Below, in pieces: positions 44,841 through 55,794 of a DNA stretch of 64,000 nucleotides. A program made the translations under genes and the position numbers. Below the pieces are notes generated by a model that saw nothing but the letters and a program-made list of their open reading frames with translations, ran no database searches and was not told where the DNA came from. The DNA is from Mesostigma viride (lineage: Eukaryota; Streptophyta; Mesostigmatophyceae; Mesostigmatales; Mesostigmataceae): positions 673,473 through 737,472 of the forward strand of contig RPFO01000082.1 of NCBI GenBank assembly GCA_009746045.1, read 5' to 3'. The first letter of the stretch is position 1; the number at the start of each line of letters is the position of its first letter.

Positions 44841-45554
44841 CTTGCTATGTATGGAGATATCGTTTTTCACTTCTCTAACTTGAGTAATGCAAGCACAAGG
44901 CAACATAATTAGTTTTGAACCCCTGAAAAGAAAGAACCTTACATGCCCTACGTCTCAGAACACTGTTGCATCATGCATGACACCAGGACACGGTGACAAA
45001 GTGGCATGGCACAAGATACAACTGCATTTGACACCAAATATTGATAAGGCTAAACAACTAGCCTTCATTCCTAAATAGCCATGCATGCATCACATTCTTT
45101 ACTGAAATATGACATGGATCTACTAAGTCAACCATGCAGTCACATGTGAGTCTCAAACCATTAAAACAGGTATGCGCATATGTGTATTCCATCTGGGTTT
45201 GATGCCCAGGCGCATACCATTAATTAGACAACTAGTCCAAAACAATGCATGTCTCACTTAATAGTCATCATAATACACATCTTGTTCCAGATTGTTATTT
45301 GGTATTTCACCAGACGCCTCCGAGGCACTGCGTCCGATGATGCCTGGTGCAAAACAATAGCATTTATAGCACGCAAAACAAGAAAGCAAAACAAGAAAGT
45401 TACGTATTTTCTCCGACACCAAACGTCATCGTACCCTCCATGCAGCAGCCTCGTGCAAGCTGAATTGCATAGAAGCTGCAACTACGATTCTATTCATGAA
45501 AGCATACAGGCAGGCAGTCGACATCCCAAGCAGGATAACCCCCCTAAACAACAA

Positions 45555-45657
45555 CCCCTCGCGGGGGGCGCGTGAAAACGGCAAAGGCAAAGCGGAGCCC
45601 GCCGCCTTTGGGCGGGCGGAGCGGAGCCTTCAGTTTTCACGCGCCCCCCGCGAGGGG
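45555..45657. repeat. 103-bp foldback sequence with perfect 25-bp arms
   Basis: Arms CCCCTCGCGGGGGGCGCGTG plus AAAAC at 45555-45579, and their exact complement at 45633-45657, enclose a GC-rich centre with its own GCCGCC/GGCGGG pairing. It may be a tiny foldback element; no target duplication could be fixed. Confidence 0.8.
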
Positions 45658-46498
45658 AAATTTTTTTTGGAAAATGGGGCAAACCATGGGGGTTTTCTTA
45701 CGGAATTTACCTGCGATCTTCCTTGCGATGCAGTTTTGCCTGGTCGCTCGCGCTCCCCGTCCGAACCGCCATCAGAGGCTGCATTAATTCTATTAAGCTC
45801 ATTCAGCGCGCCCCGGACGTACACGGTTGATTTCTTATCTTTTGGTTGTTCATCTGCCTTCCCGTCTACAGCAGCGCCATCATCGGCTGTCTCGGCATGC
45901 TCTGCACGTTCATCCGAGCCATACTGTTCATGGATTTCTGCCGGCGGCTGCTGTTCGCCGCTAGCCATCGCAGCTATATCCTATCAAACTCCGCTGTCCT
46001 AAAAACACGAACAAACACGAGGGCACGCAAATTATCTACGTCGTGCGTCCAGAAGTACTTGTCGAGCTTAATCTGTATATTATTTTGCGTTCAAGTTCTC
46101 CGGACCTCGTGACATCGGGTGCATGCCTTCGTTCCCGAGGTCGATGTCCCGAGGTCCCGAGAACTTGCGGCCCAAATTTAGGTGGTGTCCCGAGGTCCCG
46201 ACACCTGATTGGCCCGTTGAGATTCGCTCAGAATCAAGAGCAATCAATGCGGACCACGAGTAGCTCGGACCTCGTGACACCACCTCGGGCCAGGCGGGTG
46301 CACTTGCACGCCGATATATCGACAACGATGGAAGATTGCATCGGTAAAATGTATTCTAAAGACTTTGACCGAACGACTTTCTTCATTACCGCTGCAACTT
46401 TTTTTTCCTGAGCTACCGCATATTTCCGACCAATTTCAAGGCTGCGTCAGGCTTGGCAGACCCATACTTCGTATATATATGCGTTTGCCCCGAACGTC

Positions 46499-47523
46499 AT
46501 GTTTAATGCAGGCTTTGTGGACTCTAAAGACGCCCACGATGTTGGGGCTTTTATCAGCCTCTGGACATGTAGAAACTGCGGTCAGCAGGTGAATGCCGGA
46601 ACGAGTTCTGCGGCGGGGTGTGCGAAACAGACATCAAGCGCACGGCAGACATGGATACCTCCGAGCGGTATGTTCCCTTATTCAAATCTACGGGCCAATT
46701 CACTCCTTGTTGAATCCCTGACCTTGTCACGGATGAATATGTTACCAGTTCCCCATCTCCGGAGTTTCTCTTTTGGTCATCTTCTTATCTTACGGGAGGT
46801 GCGTCATGAATCGTATAGCGAGCTACGGTTTCATGGCGAGCCTTTTCTTCACATCAGCGACGTACAGGTTACCTTAGAGGCTAGGGATGTCAAGGAACTC
46901 TTCACACGGATATTAGGGAGGGTGCATGACGGATTGCGGGCAAGATATTACGGGCTGGCTGGCAGCCTTGCAGCGCTATTGCCTCCGATCGATGGCAATG
47001 ATTTGCAGGCAGGGCTATGGATCACAAAGCTGTTGCTTTGCTCTAGTTGTACATGCTGCAATTTATTGGCATTGTGCTCACGGCAAGTAATGTTGCATGA
47101 CATGGTTGACCACGAAGATTGATGGAAAACCTTGAAGCAATTGGTGGCTTTCTTGGATGCTCGATGGCTTCACATGCTTGTGAGTCCATAAAACCCACTG
47201 TATACGTGCCCACCATCTCTAAGCTGAAAGCATCTGCCTTCAACAAGCATCTTAAGACATGCATGCACATGAGAACTGTCATGGTTTGTGGAGAGGGTGG
47301 CATATTGCGTGAGAGTGGAGAGAGGACAGTGGCCGGGCTAGGCCAGCTACCTGTGCTGCCACACGGCCGGGCGGCAAACACTGATGCACAAGCTGCCTTA
47401 CACGCCAGCACCCAAGCTGCCTTCACACCCCTGAATGATGAGCAGAGGGCATCCTGGACGGCCGCATCCATGCAGTTCATGCAGTTCAGGCTGTGCGTGC
47501 TGGCCAAGGGCACGGGTAAATGA
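46499..47523 (+). other. Possible exons of the 7.6-kb transposon
   Basis: Two consecutive plus-strand frames: MFNAGFVDSKDAHDVGAFIS, TCRNCGQQVNAG, HLLILREVRHESYSELRF (46499-47122), and MENLEAIGGFLGC...ISKLKASAFNKHLKTCMHM (47119-47523). They touch but differ in frame. CRNCGQQ is a lone CxxC. Neither family is recognised. They may be exons upstream of the 49616 gene or decayed sequence. Confidence 0.35.
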
Positions 47524-48790
47524 GCCAATGGCGGGCTATTATTACGCACGTTGCAACCAGCGCCAATGAAGCAACCCAAGCCTGCCCTCCTGACAGGTAT
47601 GTGTGTTTTGTTTTCTCATGTGGTGTGCACAACCAGCAATCCTTTATTTCCCTATGATGCATGTTTGCGGAATTCTGGCAACCTGGCACATGGCCAAACT
47701 CCTCAATGTCAGGGGTGGGAGGGGTTGTTTGTCAAGTGGATAGACACACGCACATGCTCAACACCTCTTGCTCCAATGCCACTGCCACTCACCCAGAAAC
47801 TCAGGCACAACCACGCACGATCGCTAAGCTGCTAGCCAGAATCGCAGTCCTCACCAAAGTGAGGGATGGGGCACCAGCTAGTTTGACAGTCTGGCTGAGG
47901 ACGTGCAGGAGTTGAATGACATATCTGAAGCAAGTAGTCACGGATGGCTTGGAGAAACATGGTGAAGCATGCATGGGCATGCATCTCATGTTGACAAGGG
48001 CCAGAGCAAGAGCATGAGCACGATGCATGTGCCTATGTAGAGGCCATTGGGCTTGCACTATCTGTTGAAGACAGCTGCGGTATTGTGGCCAAGCGGCTCA
48101 CCGGGGATGTGCAGTGGCTTCTTCATGCTAGGTATGATGGCGGCCAAGTGCAGTCCTTTGGTGGCATATTTCAAGCCGGCAACCTCGAGGTAGCAACTGA
48201 GCAGTGTATGAGCTGTCTGGCTATGCACCACAGCGCTGGCTGAGGAGATCTAGTCCAACTTGGAAGCTGCGTTGCCAGCAACGTGGGCCCCTATAACAGA
48301 GACAGGGACATGGGGGCATCCATGGTGATGCAGAGGACCATGTGTGGCAACCTTGGTCAGGCGGGCCGGTTGCCAAGGGATGTGCTGCTACCAAATCAAG
48401 GCGCACAAAACACATCGCAACCATGCCGACGGCCGAGATGCCTGGCATCAGATTAGATTATTACATTGCCAAGCTGAGTTTGCGGCTACCGTGCGTGCTG
48501 TGGGTTTGAACTGATCATGCTAGCCAACGTGACAGTTGGCAGTTCTTATGTCTAACAAGCCCCTACTTGAAAATTGCCTTAGCATGGCCGTATGCACATA
48601 TATACAACCATGTCTAGCCACTGTTCATGTTCATATATCTTTGTCTGTGTGTCACAAAAGTTGTGTTATATTATCTGTGCAAGGTCTGAACAGTTAGCAA
48701 CACAGTTGGTGGGAGTTGGCCATACCGTTACTAAAGAACTTTGCATCCAAGGTTGAGTGATTAGCTGGAAACTCGCAGGTGTTGCATGGA
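47524..48790. other. No gene recognised
   Basis: Interior of the 7.6-kb transposon without a supported frame. Confidence 0.3.
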
Positions 48791-48815
48791 CCAGTGAACC
48801 CAATGACACTTGATG

Positions 48816-49330
48816 GACCTGAAGTTTTGTGCAATGTCTGAAATGACATGATGATTAACATGGGCGCTTGTTTTCAGCCTCACCTGAGCACATCTTGCAT
48901 GGGAACTGCAAGAAATGTGGCGGAAATGCAAAAAACGCACATTTTTTCTCACATTTGCTAGCAAGCTGTCAATGAATGAAGTACAACAGACCTGGATTTT
49001 TGTGCAATGTCTACTATGATGATATTTAATATGCTTGCAAGTTTCCAGCCCCAACTGAGCACATCTTGTATGAAAACTGTCATGAAATGTGTGAAAAAAA
49101 CGCGAAAAACGTGCATTTTTGCTAGCATTTGGTGGCATTTTGTTACCAAATACAGTACGATGGACCTGATTTTTTGTGCCATGTCTACATTTATGATGTG
49201 TAACGTGATTGCAAATTTCCAGCCTCGACTGAACACATCTTCCATGGAAACTGCTATGAGATGTGGTGAAACGGTGCGTTTTTGCTAGCATTTGGTGGCA
49301 GTTTGTCACCAAATGAGGTCAGATGACCAT
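48816..49330. repeat. About 174-bp tandem repeat, three diverged units
   Basis: Each unit begins GGACCTG..TTTTTGTGCAATG, continues with TTTCCAGCC..ACTGAGCACATC and ends in TTTTTGCTAGCATTTGGTGG. Unit starts are near 48816, 48990 and 49163. Confidence 0.75.
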
Positions 49331-49615
49331 GGGACATGGTGCACAGATGGTAGACATGAGCATAAGCCTACATGCAAACAGCCAGGTCAGGAGCTCTTTA
49401 TTTGCATATCAAATGGTATTTGTTTGTATTAAAATCTGGAAAGTTGCTAAAAATAGACATGCCAAAAATAGACCAACCGATGTCGAAAAATTCTGGAAAG
49501 TCAAATTCCTTTTACTGGTGTCATGGACATGCTGCCTACCAATATCTAGCATGTTTGGACTCAATTTGCTCCTTGTAGGGCTTATAAGGGCATTTTTTGG
49601 CACTTTCATACCGTT

Positions 49616-50743
49616 GTGGGCTTGGGTAGCACTGCTGGACGGCGTGTTCGAGGATCCCGTTCAATATCTGCCAGGATTGGGGAGGCCAAAGCGCTTTGTG
49701 AGCTATGGATTCGGCGTTGGTTACGCCCAGCAGTTGAGAAAGATCCTCGAGATGGCCGCAGCATTCTTGAGCAACCCTGCAAGAAGACTTTGTACTCGGA
49801 GTATGTTAGGGAGAGACAAGATTACAATGCACCTGTGGTTAGTATTTCGCTTTTCAGGACAATCTTCAAAGCAGTGGCGACAATCATGGAAGTCCATGTT
49901 GAGCGTTTTCGCACAAAGGTTATGGGTGAATGTTCCCGCTGTCGAAAGCTGAAGGATGCCATTTTGTTTTACCGGACCACTGACCGGGCCAGGTGGGAGG
50001 CCAGTAAGGAGAAGTTAGCTGATCACACTGATTTCTTTAATGGGGAGCGGATGGCTTATCTGCAGCGAAGGTTCGAAGGCGCCAAGCATTTTTTTGTTTC
50101 CATAGTCATGGATGGTTTGGCAAAGATGAAGACAGCGGTTCCAACGAGGGGGAGCGCCTCGAAAGAGTGGCTTAGCAGCCGCCAGCTTCATATACCGTAC
50201 CAGTTAGTCTGCTCTATTTTGCACGGGGTGAGGACGTATTTTTGGGTCATCATGCCATGGGTAGCTAATTCTGAGGTTTCTGGTAATTCAGGGCGCGTCA
50301 CGGCAACAGTGCTCACGCATCAGTTGTTGGAAGTGGTTGTTGAGCGTCCATGGGAGAAGTCCACTGATCCTGAGATTCGTGAGTTTGGCCTTGCCCCTAA
50401 CCTCGTCCTTCAAGTGGATGGGGGTGGGGACAACATGAACAACGAGTTGTTGGGGTTCCTAGCTGTTCTCATTGTCCGCCGCCTCTTTGCTCGCATCAGG
50501 GTGTGCCGGCTTCCACCGGGACACACACACAATGATGCTGACCAAAGGTTTGGTTGGTTCATCCGGTGGTACAACGGCATCAAGAACCGTGTGTCAGATC
50601 TTCCACCGGTGCTGATGCTGACGTTTCAAGACGTGCTGCAGGGGCTGAAGCGTGCCTTTGCACAGCAGTGTGCAAGGGTGCATAACAATCAGTGCATGGC
50701 TGGTTATCGCGAGGTCATGTTTTGCCTGGCATGGTCCCTCTAA
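49616..50743 (+). CDS. DUF7869-like transposon protein, about 375 aa
   Basis: An open frame without an early ATG (first internal Met near 49889), so it probably continues from an upstream exon. It has GECSRCRKLKDAI (CxxC), ERMAYLQRRFEGAKHF, VSIVMDGLAKMKTAVP, QLHIPYQLVCSILHGV, then APNLVLQVDGGGDNMNNELL and RVCRLPPGHTHNDADQRFGW. Such QxDxxxDNxN and GHTHxDxDQ motifs are the signature of the family I know as DUF7869, found in many TE-rich eukaryote genomes; an RNase-H-fold transposase is a reasonable reading, with Asp in both motifs as candidate catalytic residues. It ends just before the right subterminal arrays. It is the only strong candidate for the transposase of this element. Confidence 0.65.
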   Translation: MGLGSTAGRRVRGSRSISARIGEAKALCELWIRRWLRPAVEKDPRDGRSILEQPCKKTLYSEYVRERQDYNAPVVSISLFRTIFKAVATIMEVHVERFRTKVMGECSRCRKLKDAILFYRTTDRARWEASKEKLADHTDFFNGERMAYLQRRFEGAKHFFVSIVMDGLAKMKTAVPTRGSASKEWLSSRQLHIPYQLVCSILHGVRTYFWVIMPWVANSEVSGNSGRVTATVLTHQLLEVVVERPWEKSTDPEIREFGLAPNLVLQVDGGGDNMNNELLGFLAVLIVRRLFARIRVCRLPPGHTHNDADQRFGWFIRWYNGIKNRVSDLPPVLMLTFQDVLQGLKRAFAQQCARVHNNQCMAGYREVMFCLAWSL

Positions 50744-51059
50744 TGATGACTCTATGTCATAAATGTCCCTCACTATAACGACTCAATGAGAATGTGTTAT
50801 AATTTTTCATTTTAAGTTAGACATGTATGATGTCAATGAGGCACCCATGAATATACTTAGTTGTCTCTTTTATACAGTCACATGATGTGTTCCCACGTAC
50901 CATGCTGAAATAAATTATGTGCATGCTTAAATATTGTCAAGGCAAGCAGCAATTAATAAACGCTTAGCTGCAATTTGTGAATGCTTACATGTGTATAGTT
51001 AGACAACTACAATGTCAATACAATTCTGCAAAGATGTGTCTTTACATGCAATATGAGGC

Positions 51060-51810
51060 GCCATGGTGGTGTCACGGTGTCACGGTGTCACGGTGTCACG
51101 GTGTCACGGTGTCACGGTGTCACGGTGTCACGTGCGGAGTCACGGTGTCCAGGTCATCTAGGGCAACCTTGTCATTATCAAATAGACATATAATCCCCAT
51201 TACTTAATCACTAAATGTGCAAAGATGTGTGTTTACATGCAATATGAGGCGCCATGGTGGTGTCACGGTGTCACGGTGTCACGGTGTCACGGTGTCACGG
51301 TGTCACGGTGTCACGGTGTCACGTTGTCCAGGTCATCTAGGGCAACCTTGTCATCATCAAATAGACATATAATCCCCATTACTTAATCACTAAATGTGCA
51401 AAGATGTGTGTTTACATGCAATATGAGGCGCCATGGTGGTGTCACGGTGTCACGGTGTCACGGTGTCACGGTGTCACGGAGTCACGGTGTCCAGGTCATC
51501 TAGGGCAACCTTGTCATTATCAAATAGACATATAATCCCCATTACTTAATCACTAAATGTGCAAAGATGTGTGTTTACATGCAATATGAGGCGCCATGGT
51601 GGTGTCACCGAGTCACGGTGTCACGGTGTCACGGTGTCACGGTGTCACGTTGTCCAGGTCATCTAGGGCAACCTTGTCATCATCAAATAGACATATAATC
51701 CCCATTACTTAATCACTAAATGTGCAAAGATGTGTGTTTACATGCAATATGAGGCGCCATGGTGGTGTCACGGTGTCACGGTGTCACGGTGTCACGGTGT
51801 CACAGGTCCT
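51060..51810 (+). repeat. Right subterminal (GTGTCACG)n arrays, five blocks
   Basis: Five blocks, each of several GTGTCACG units, are preceded by ATATGAGGCGCCATGGTG and separated by CCAGGTCATCTAGGGCAACC plus about 90 bp of unique spacer. The higher-order period is about 162-191 bp, varying with unit number. Confidence 0.9.
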
Positions 51811-51924
51811 ATGAACTTCCCCTTCCTCAAAGACTTTAGTTGAGATGTTAGATGCATAGAAATGCAACTTTGAAAAATGAAGTACAAATGGCGTGCTCTA
51901 GTACAAATCCATATTAGGCTAGGG

Positions 51925-53022
51925 TAGCCATGGTTCGCGTGAGCGCATTGATGTCCACAACGGAGCCGAAGTTTCTGTCGACAAGAAGGGGCTCGCCAAG
52001 TGGTGTGAGGCTAAAGCCGCCTACTGGTGGGACGGCATGGCTGAGAGGGATCCGTTGATGGGACCCCTCCCCCCCCATCGGGGTGGGCGCGTCCTCGTGC
52101 TCGTCGCGGGGCCAAGGGGCCAAAACGTCAGGGGGGGTATGGTCCTCATGGAAGAGGAACCGTGAGGTCAAGGATCCGTCTGACACGCCATACGGCGGGA
52201 CAGGACCCATGGTGGGCACACAAACGGTGTGCAGCACATCCAAGTCCTCATAGAACTGGTAGTCTGCGCGGCGGGAAAGCGCGTCCGGGACAACGCTGTC
52301 CTCACCCTTCACATATTGAATGCGAAAGGGGGCGAACTGGGACAGATACTCCATCCAACGCGCCTGCCGCGGGACGAGGTTGGGTTGGGCGAGCAAGTGG
52401 GTGAGCGGGCGGTGGTCAGTGTGGATGACCAACCGGTGGGGATCCAAGTCCCCTTGCTCACTGATCGCGACGTCAAACTGTGCCCCCAGTAAGAGGTGTC
52501 GCCAGGTGTGGCAGCAGTACACCACTGCCAACAATTCCTGTTGGTGCACTGGATAGTTGCGTTCTGCCGGGATCATGGTGCGCGAAATGTATTCAATCGG
52601 CTGCAAGCCGGCACCATGATCCTGTAACAGGACACCCCCTATCGCCACTTTGCTCGCATCCGTAGCGACGACAAAAGGCTTGGACGGGTCGGGTAGCACC
52701 AGGACGGGGGCGCGAGTAAGACTCGCCTTGAGTTCTTCAAATGCTGCTTGACATGCACTTGACCACTCGAATGGAGTGCCCTTTTTCAGGAGGGCATTGA
52801 TCGGTGCGGCTATCGTCGCGAACCGAGGAATGAAGCGCCGGTAGTATGACGCAAGGCCAAGAAAACTGCGAACACCTTTGACATCGGTGGGGAACGGCCA
52901 TTCCTGCACTGCGGCGATCTTGGCCGGGTCCGTGGCCACCCCATGTTGGGACAGGGTGTGGCCCAAGAAGGGAACACTGCGGCCCGAGCGGACCTTGGCG
53001 CGACGCGCCGAGAGGTGCTCAT
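51925..53022 (-). pseudogene. pol: Gypsy pol: end of reverse transcriptase and RNase H
   Basis: The frame begins EHLSARRAKVRSGRSVPFLG in the RT thumb, then HTLSQHGVATDPAKIAAVQEW, RSFLGLASYYRRFIPRFATI, the connection, and RNase H with VVATDASKVAIGGVLLQDHG, QQELLAVVYCCHTWRHLLL, VIHTDHRPLTHLLAQPN and SVVPDALSRRADY. The RT palm, with the YxDD site, would be upstream but the sequence changes to LTR at 53023. At the other end it runs into the 7.6-kb transposon at 51924. Confidence 0.85.
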
Positions 53023-53877
53023 TGTTGGAAAAGTAGAGGAAACTAATGGGTTTTACACAATGCCTTTTGCTTGGCCTTGCTACCCTTTCACCTTGCAGGT
53101 GATGAAAGACTGAGCTTGAAGACAATGGAAGAGAGACCAGAAAAAGAGTTTTATTTCATAGATTTAGAGGTTAGGAAAAGAGGTTCAATAGAGGTTAAAT
53201 GGAGGTTCAATAGAGGTTAAGTGGAGGTTCAATAGAGGTTAAGTGGAGGTACCTGCCCTTAGGGGGCAGTTTCCTTTTATACCTTTTAGGCTAGGAAGGA
53301 TGACATCAGCAATGACATCATCACAGAAGCTTGTAGAAACATCCTAGCATAATCCTAGCATATTCCCAGCATATTCTCAGTATATTCCAGGAATATTCCT
53401 GGCATATTCTTAGAACATTCCTAGAACATTCTAGACATGATCCAATGAGCTGGCATAATAGCTCGATGCCAAGTGTCTACGTAATAATGTGCCACATAAC
53501 ATGATTAATAAAGTGACACATCTCTTCTCCTTGGAGTGACAAGTGTCATGCAATGAGTCTACCCACTTGTCATCATGTAAGTCATAACATGTGTCATCAT
53601 GAGCTGCCAACACTTGTCAGCTCATGGACCAAACACTTGTCCAATAGGCCATAGCACCACTTGTCAATCAAATACGTGATGCTACTAGGCTGACTCAGGT
53701 TACAAGTCATCCATGTCCAAGTATAGGACTATGGCACATGAATATTGATCAGCTCATTGAGCCCAATCCATCTAGCTCATCATAGCTATCAAATTCCCAG
53801 TCCATAAGTAATAAATCCAACAAGAAATAAATCAGGCTGGGATATATTGTGGCCAGGTGGATATAGTATCCCTAACA
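53023..53877 (-). repeat. 3' LTR of a further LTR element (855 bp)
   Basis: Bounded by TGTTGG...CTAACA on plus (TGTTAG...CCAACA on minus). On the minus strand a polypurine tract, AAGGGGGG, lies immediately before TGTTAGGGATACTATATCC, marking it as a 3' LTR. A TATAAAAGG box is at about 53275. Repeats of GGTTCAATAGAGGTTAAGTG (about 26 bp, four copies) are near 53170-53250. No matching 5-bp duplication could be checked because the other end is outside. Confidence 0.7.
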
Positions 53878-54047
53878 CCCCCCTTAGCCACATGGGCACA
53901 ATGCAAAAGATGTCTGCCGGTAGGTGGAATCTCAACACCCCCCTTAACCACATGCTCGTAGCATGCAGTCCAGTTGCTAGCATGGTGCAACTGAAAATGA
54001 AGATGCCGTCCTCGTGAAATGCTTGAAGCTCCAACATGCGGTCATGA
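53878..54047 (-). mobile_element. Internal remnant of that LTR element
   Basis: 170 bp including a second AAGGGGGGTGTTGAG motif (53930-53945), a duplicate of the LTR junction. Interrupted by CopB at 54048. Confidence 0.5.
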
Positions 54048-54746
54048 AGTTAACGCCAAGAGCATTGGCGTGATCCTGATTCGGCATATCTCTGCGATTC
54101 CAGCGGCACCGGAACGAGTTCATTCCGACAAGTATCAAGAAAGTTATGGCGTTCCGACTTCCCGGTCGCGCGCGAGCGCGAGCCGGCTGTTCTTCTAAGT
54201 CGGACGTGAATATTTGCCGACGACATATGGGGTCGACAGTAATTCCTGGGCTGACAGGAATTAGGTGCTGTACCTACGACGGTATTGGATTAATACGTCG
54301 TACGCAGGAAATAGGAGCCTTAACCTGTGGTCTGTTGGTACCGCAGGCTTAGTCCTGGACTTCTAGGTGCAGATGCAATAATCACTGTGGTGACTGTACT
54401 CTGTGGTCACTGTGCCTGTATGGCAGACCTACTGTATAGGAACTGGGCGCTGTACAGGTAGTGAATACTGTACCGGGGGTGTTATTACTGAGCAGGCCTC
54501 CTAGGCTGCTCAGGACTAGCAAGCACAGTGCACAAGTATATAAACAATAGGCCAGTGCCAAATGGGCATCTCTTGCGAGCCCGCCTCACGTGTTGTGCCT
54601 TGACTTGGCAAACGCGTGTACAAGCCTCAAGTGTGTGAGCGCTGTAAACATTATCCGATTTTAACAAAGCTCCGTTTCCAACCATATCACACATTGCTGC
54701 ATTGCAACCATATCCTTCACATTGCGTGTGCTAAGAAAGCTTAACT
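54048..54746 (+). repeat. CopB 5' LTR
   Basis: Starts AGTTAACGCCAAGAGC, with a hairpin ACGCCAA...TTGGCGT in the first 25 bases. TATATAAA is at 54537-54544. The proposed end, AAGCTTAACT at 54746, is the inverse of the start; this end is inferred, as the 3' LTR is incomplete here. Confidence 0.75.
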
Positions 54747-54839
54747 CAAATTACAACCAGTCTCTGCGGAACGGCCAGGAGGGTCGTTGCCGGTTGCGGT
54801 GTGCAGCGTTGACGACGCGAGGAGCTCGTCTGGTGGTGA

Positions 54840-55682
54840 ATGGTGCAGGAGGAACAACGGCAGCAGGATTTCCGGTTTCGGCAGTCTGCTGGGGGTTCGA
54901 TTTCTCCTGAATTACGCCGTGTCGTTCGGGATCTATCTTTATTGCTTGCAGATCGTCCGCCTGTAAATCGCAGCTTCGTGCAATTCGTCGACGACCAGGT
55001 CGAAGATTGGGAGCGAATTCTGCGACACGTACAAACCATCGTCATTCCGGAGCACCGGAGCATCGACGACCTTGAGCAGGAGCTTCACGGGTTGGTCGGC
55101 ATCCAGACGGTGATTACTGCAGTAGCAGAGCGAGTGCGGACGGAGTTGGCAGCAAGGCGAGGCGAGGTTGCGGAAGCAGCTGGCGCAGGGCGACACGAGT
55201 TTGTGCCGACAGTAGCGGGCGCGGGAGTACCACGTGCTTTCGCAGGCGGCATCGGCGACGAGGGTGTTGCAGCGGGGCCAGTTAGGCGTGAACGACGCGG
55301 AGCGGAGCATCACAGGCGGCTTGCAGAGGTCGGGGCGACAGCGGAAGCCATCGCCGGAGGACAGCGCGCGACAAGAGTCGGCAGGTTTCCAGAGCGAGTA
55401 AGAGTTCCTTTTCAGGAGCTGCCCCCGCCCCTTCGCGTTCGTGTAACGCGCTGGGAAGAGTTTGCACCTCTTGGGTACGATAGTGACCTGGAGGTAGGAG
55501 CAGGGGGTGTCGCTGGGCTAGGCGACGAGGCACTCGGCGACCACGAGGTGCCAACGTACAATCCGAGAGGTATACCAACGACGGGTTGTCACCTGTCTAC
55601 TTTACCAACGGTGACGATTCAGTCATCGCGGGCCGAAAGCGGGTCGACGACGGCGCAGCAGGTAGCAGGGTACCAGAGCTGA
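54840..55682 (+). CDS. CopB accessory ORF, 280 aa
   Basis: ATG at 54840: MVQEEQRQQDFRFRQSAGG, SPELRRVVRDLSLLLADRPP, FVQFVDDQVEDWERILRHVQ, then a long Ala/Arg/Glu-rich middle (TELAARRGEVAEAAG) and PFQELPPPLRVRVTRWEEF. The first third looks helical. In another frame just downstream, VPELIVVSDSDDDSDKENQD ends at 55762, perhaps the original C-terminus after a shift. No retroelement domain is recognised. It lies between LTR and gag, an unusual place for an ORF in copia elements. Confidence 0.45.
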   Translation: MVQEEQRQQDFRFRQSAGGSISPELRRVVRDLSLLLADRPPVNRSFVQFVDDQVEDWERILRHVQTIVIPEHRSIDDLEQELHGLVGIQTVITAVAERVRTELAARRGEVAEAAGAGRHEFVPTVAGAGVPRAFAGGIGDEGVAAGPVRRERRGAEHHRRLAEVGATAEAIAGGQRATRVGRFPERVRVPFQELPPPLRVRVTRWEEFAPLGYDSDLEVGAGGVAGLGDEALGDHEVPTYNPRGIPTTGCHLSTLPTVTIQSSRAESGSTTAQQVAGYQS

Positions 55683-55794
55683 TTGTGGTGAGCGACAGCG
55701 ACGACGACAGCGACAAGGAGAACCAGGACGCGCCTGGGGCCAGCCGTGGTGGTCTTGCCTGAGTGGTAACACTTGGCACTTTCCTTTCTTGTTC

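Larger units (their letters stand above)
44340..51924 (+). mobile_element. 7.6-kb DNA transposon with DUF7869-like gene, inside gypsy
   Basis: Perfect 26-bp inverted ends (CCCTAGCCTAATATGG, then ATTTGTACTA). TAG stands on both sides (44337-44339 and 51925-51927), a 3-bp target duplication. Inside each end are arrays of an 8-bp unit in opposite orientation: GTGACACC at the left (44455-44840) and GTGTCACG at the right (51065-51805). TIR, 3-bp duplication and subterminal arrays are CACTA-like, though the ends read CCCTA. The plus strand holds a 375-codon ORF related to DUF7869 proteins and other possible exons. It disrupts gypsy pol between RNase H and integrase. Confidence 0.8.
39342..53022 (-). 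mobile_element. Ty3/gypsy element with chromodomain, nested and truncated
   Basis: Minus-strand order: partial reverse transcriptase and RNase H (51925-53022), a 7.6-kb insertion (44340-51924), integrase and chromodomain (42694-44336), an extra ORF (40697-42688) and a 3' LTR (39342-40512). Its 5' half, including gag, protease and the RT active site, is missing because another LTR element replaced or displaced it at 53023. Several frameshifts make it inactive. Confidence 0.8.

Noticed and set aside
44340-51924. Precise restoration of the gypsy frame if the insertion is removed
   Set aside because: Removing the element plus one TAG leaves a frame that hits a stop soon after, so either the gypsy was already broken or the borders differ by a base.
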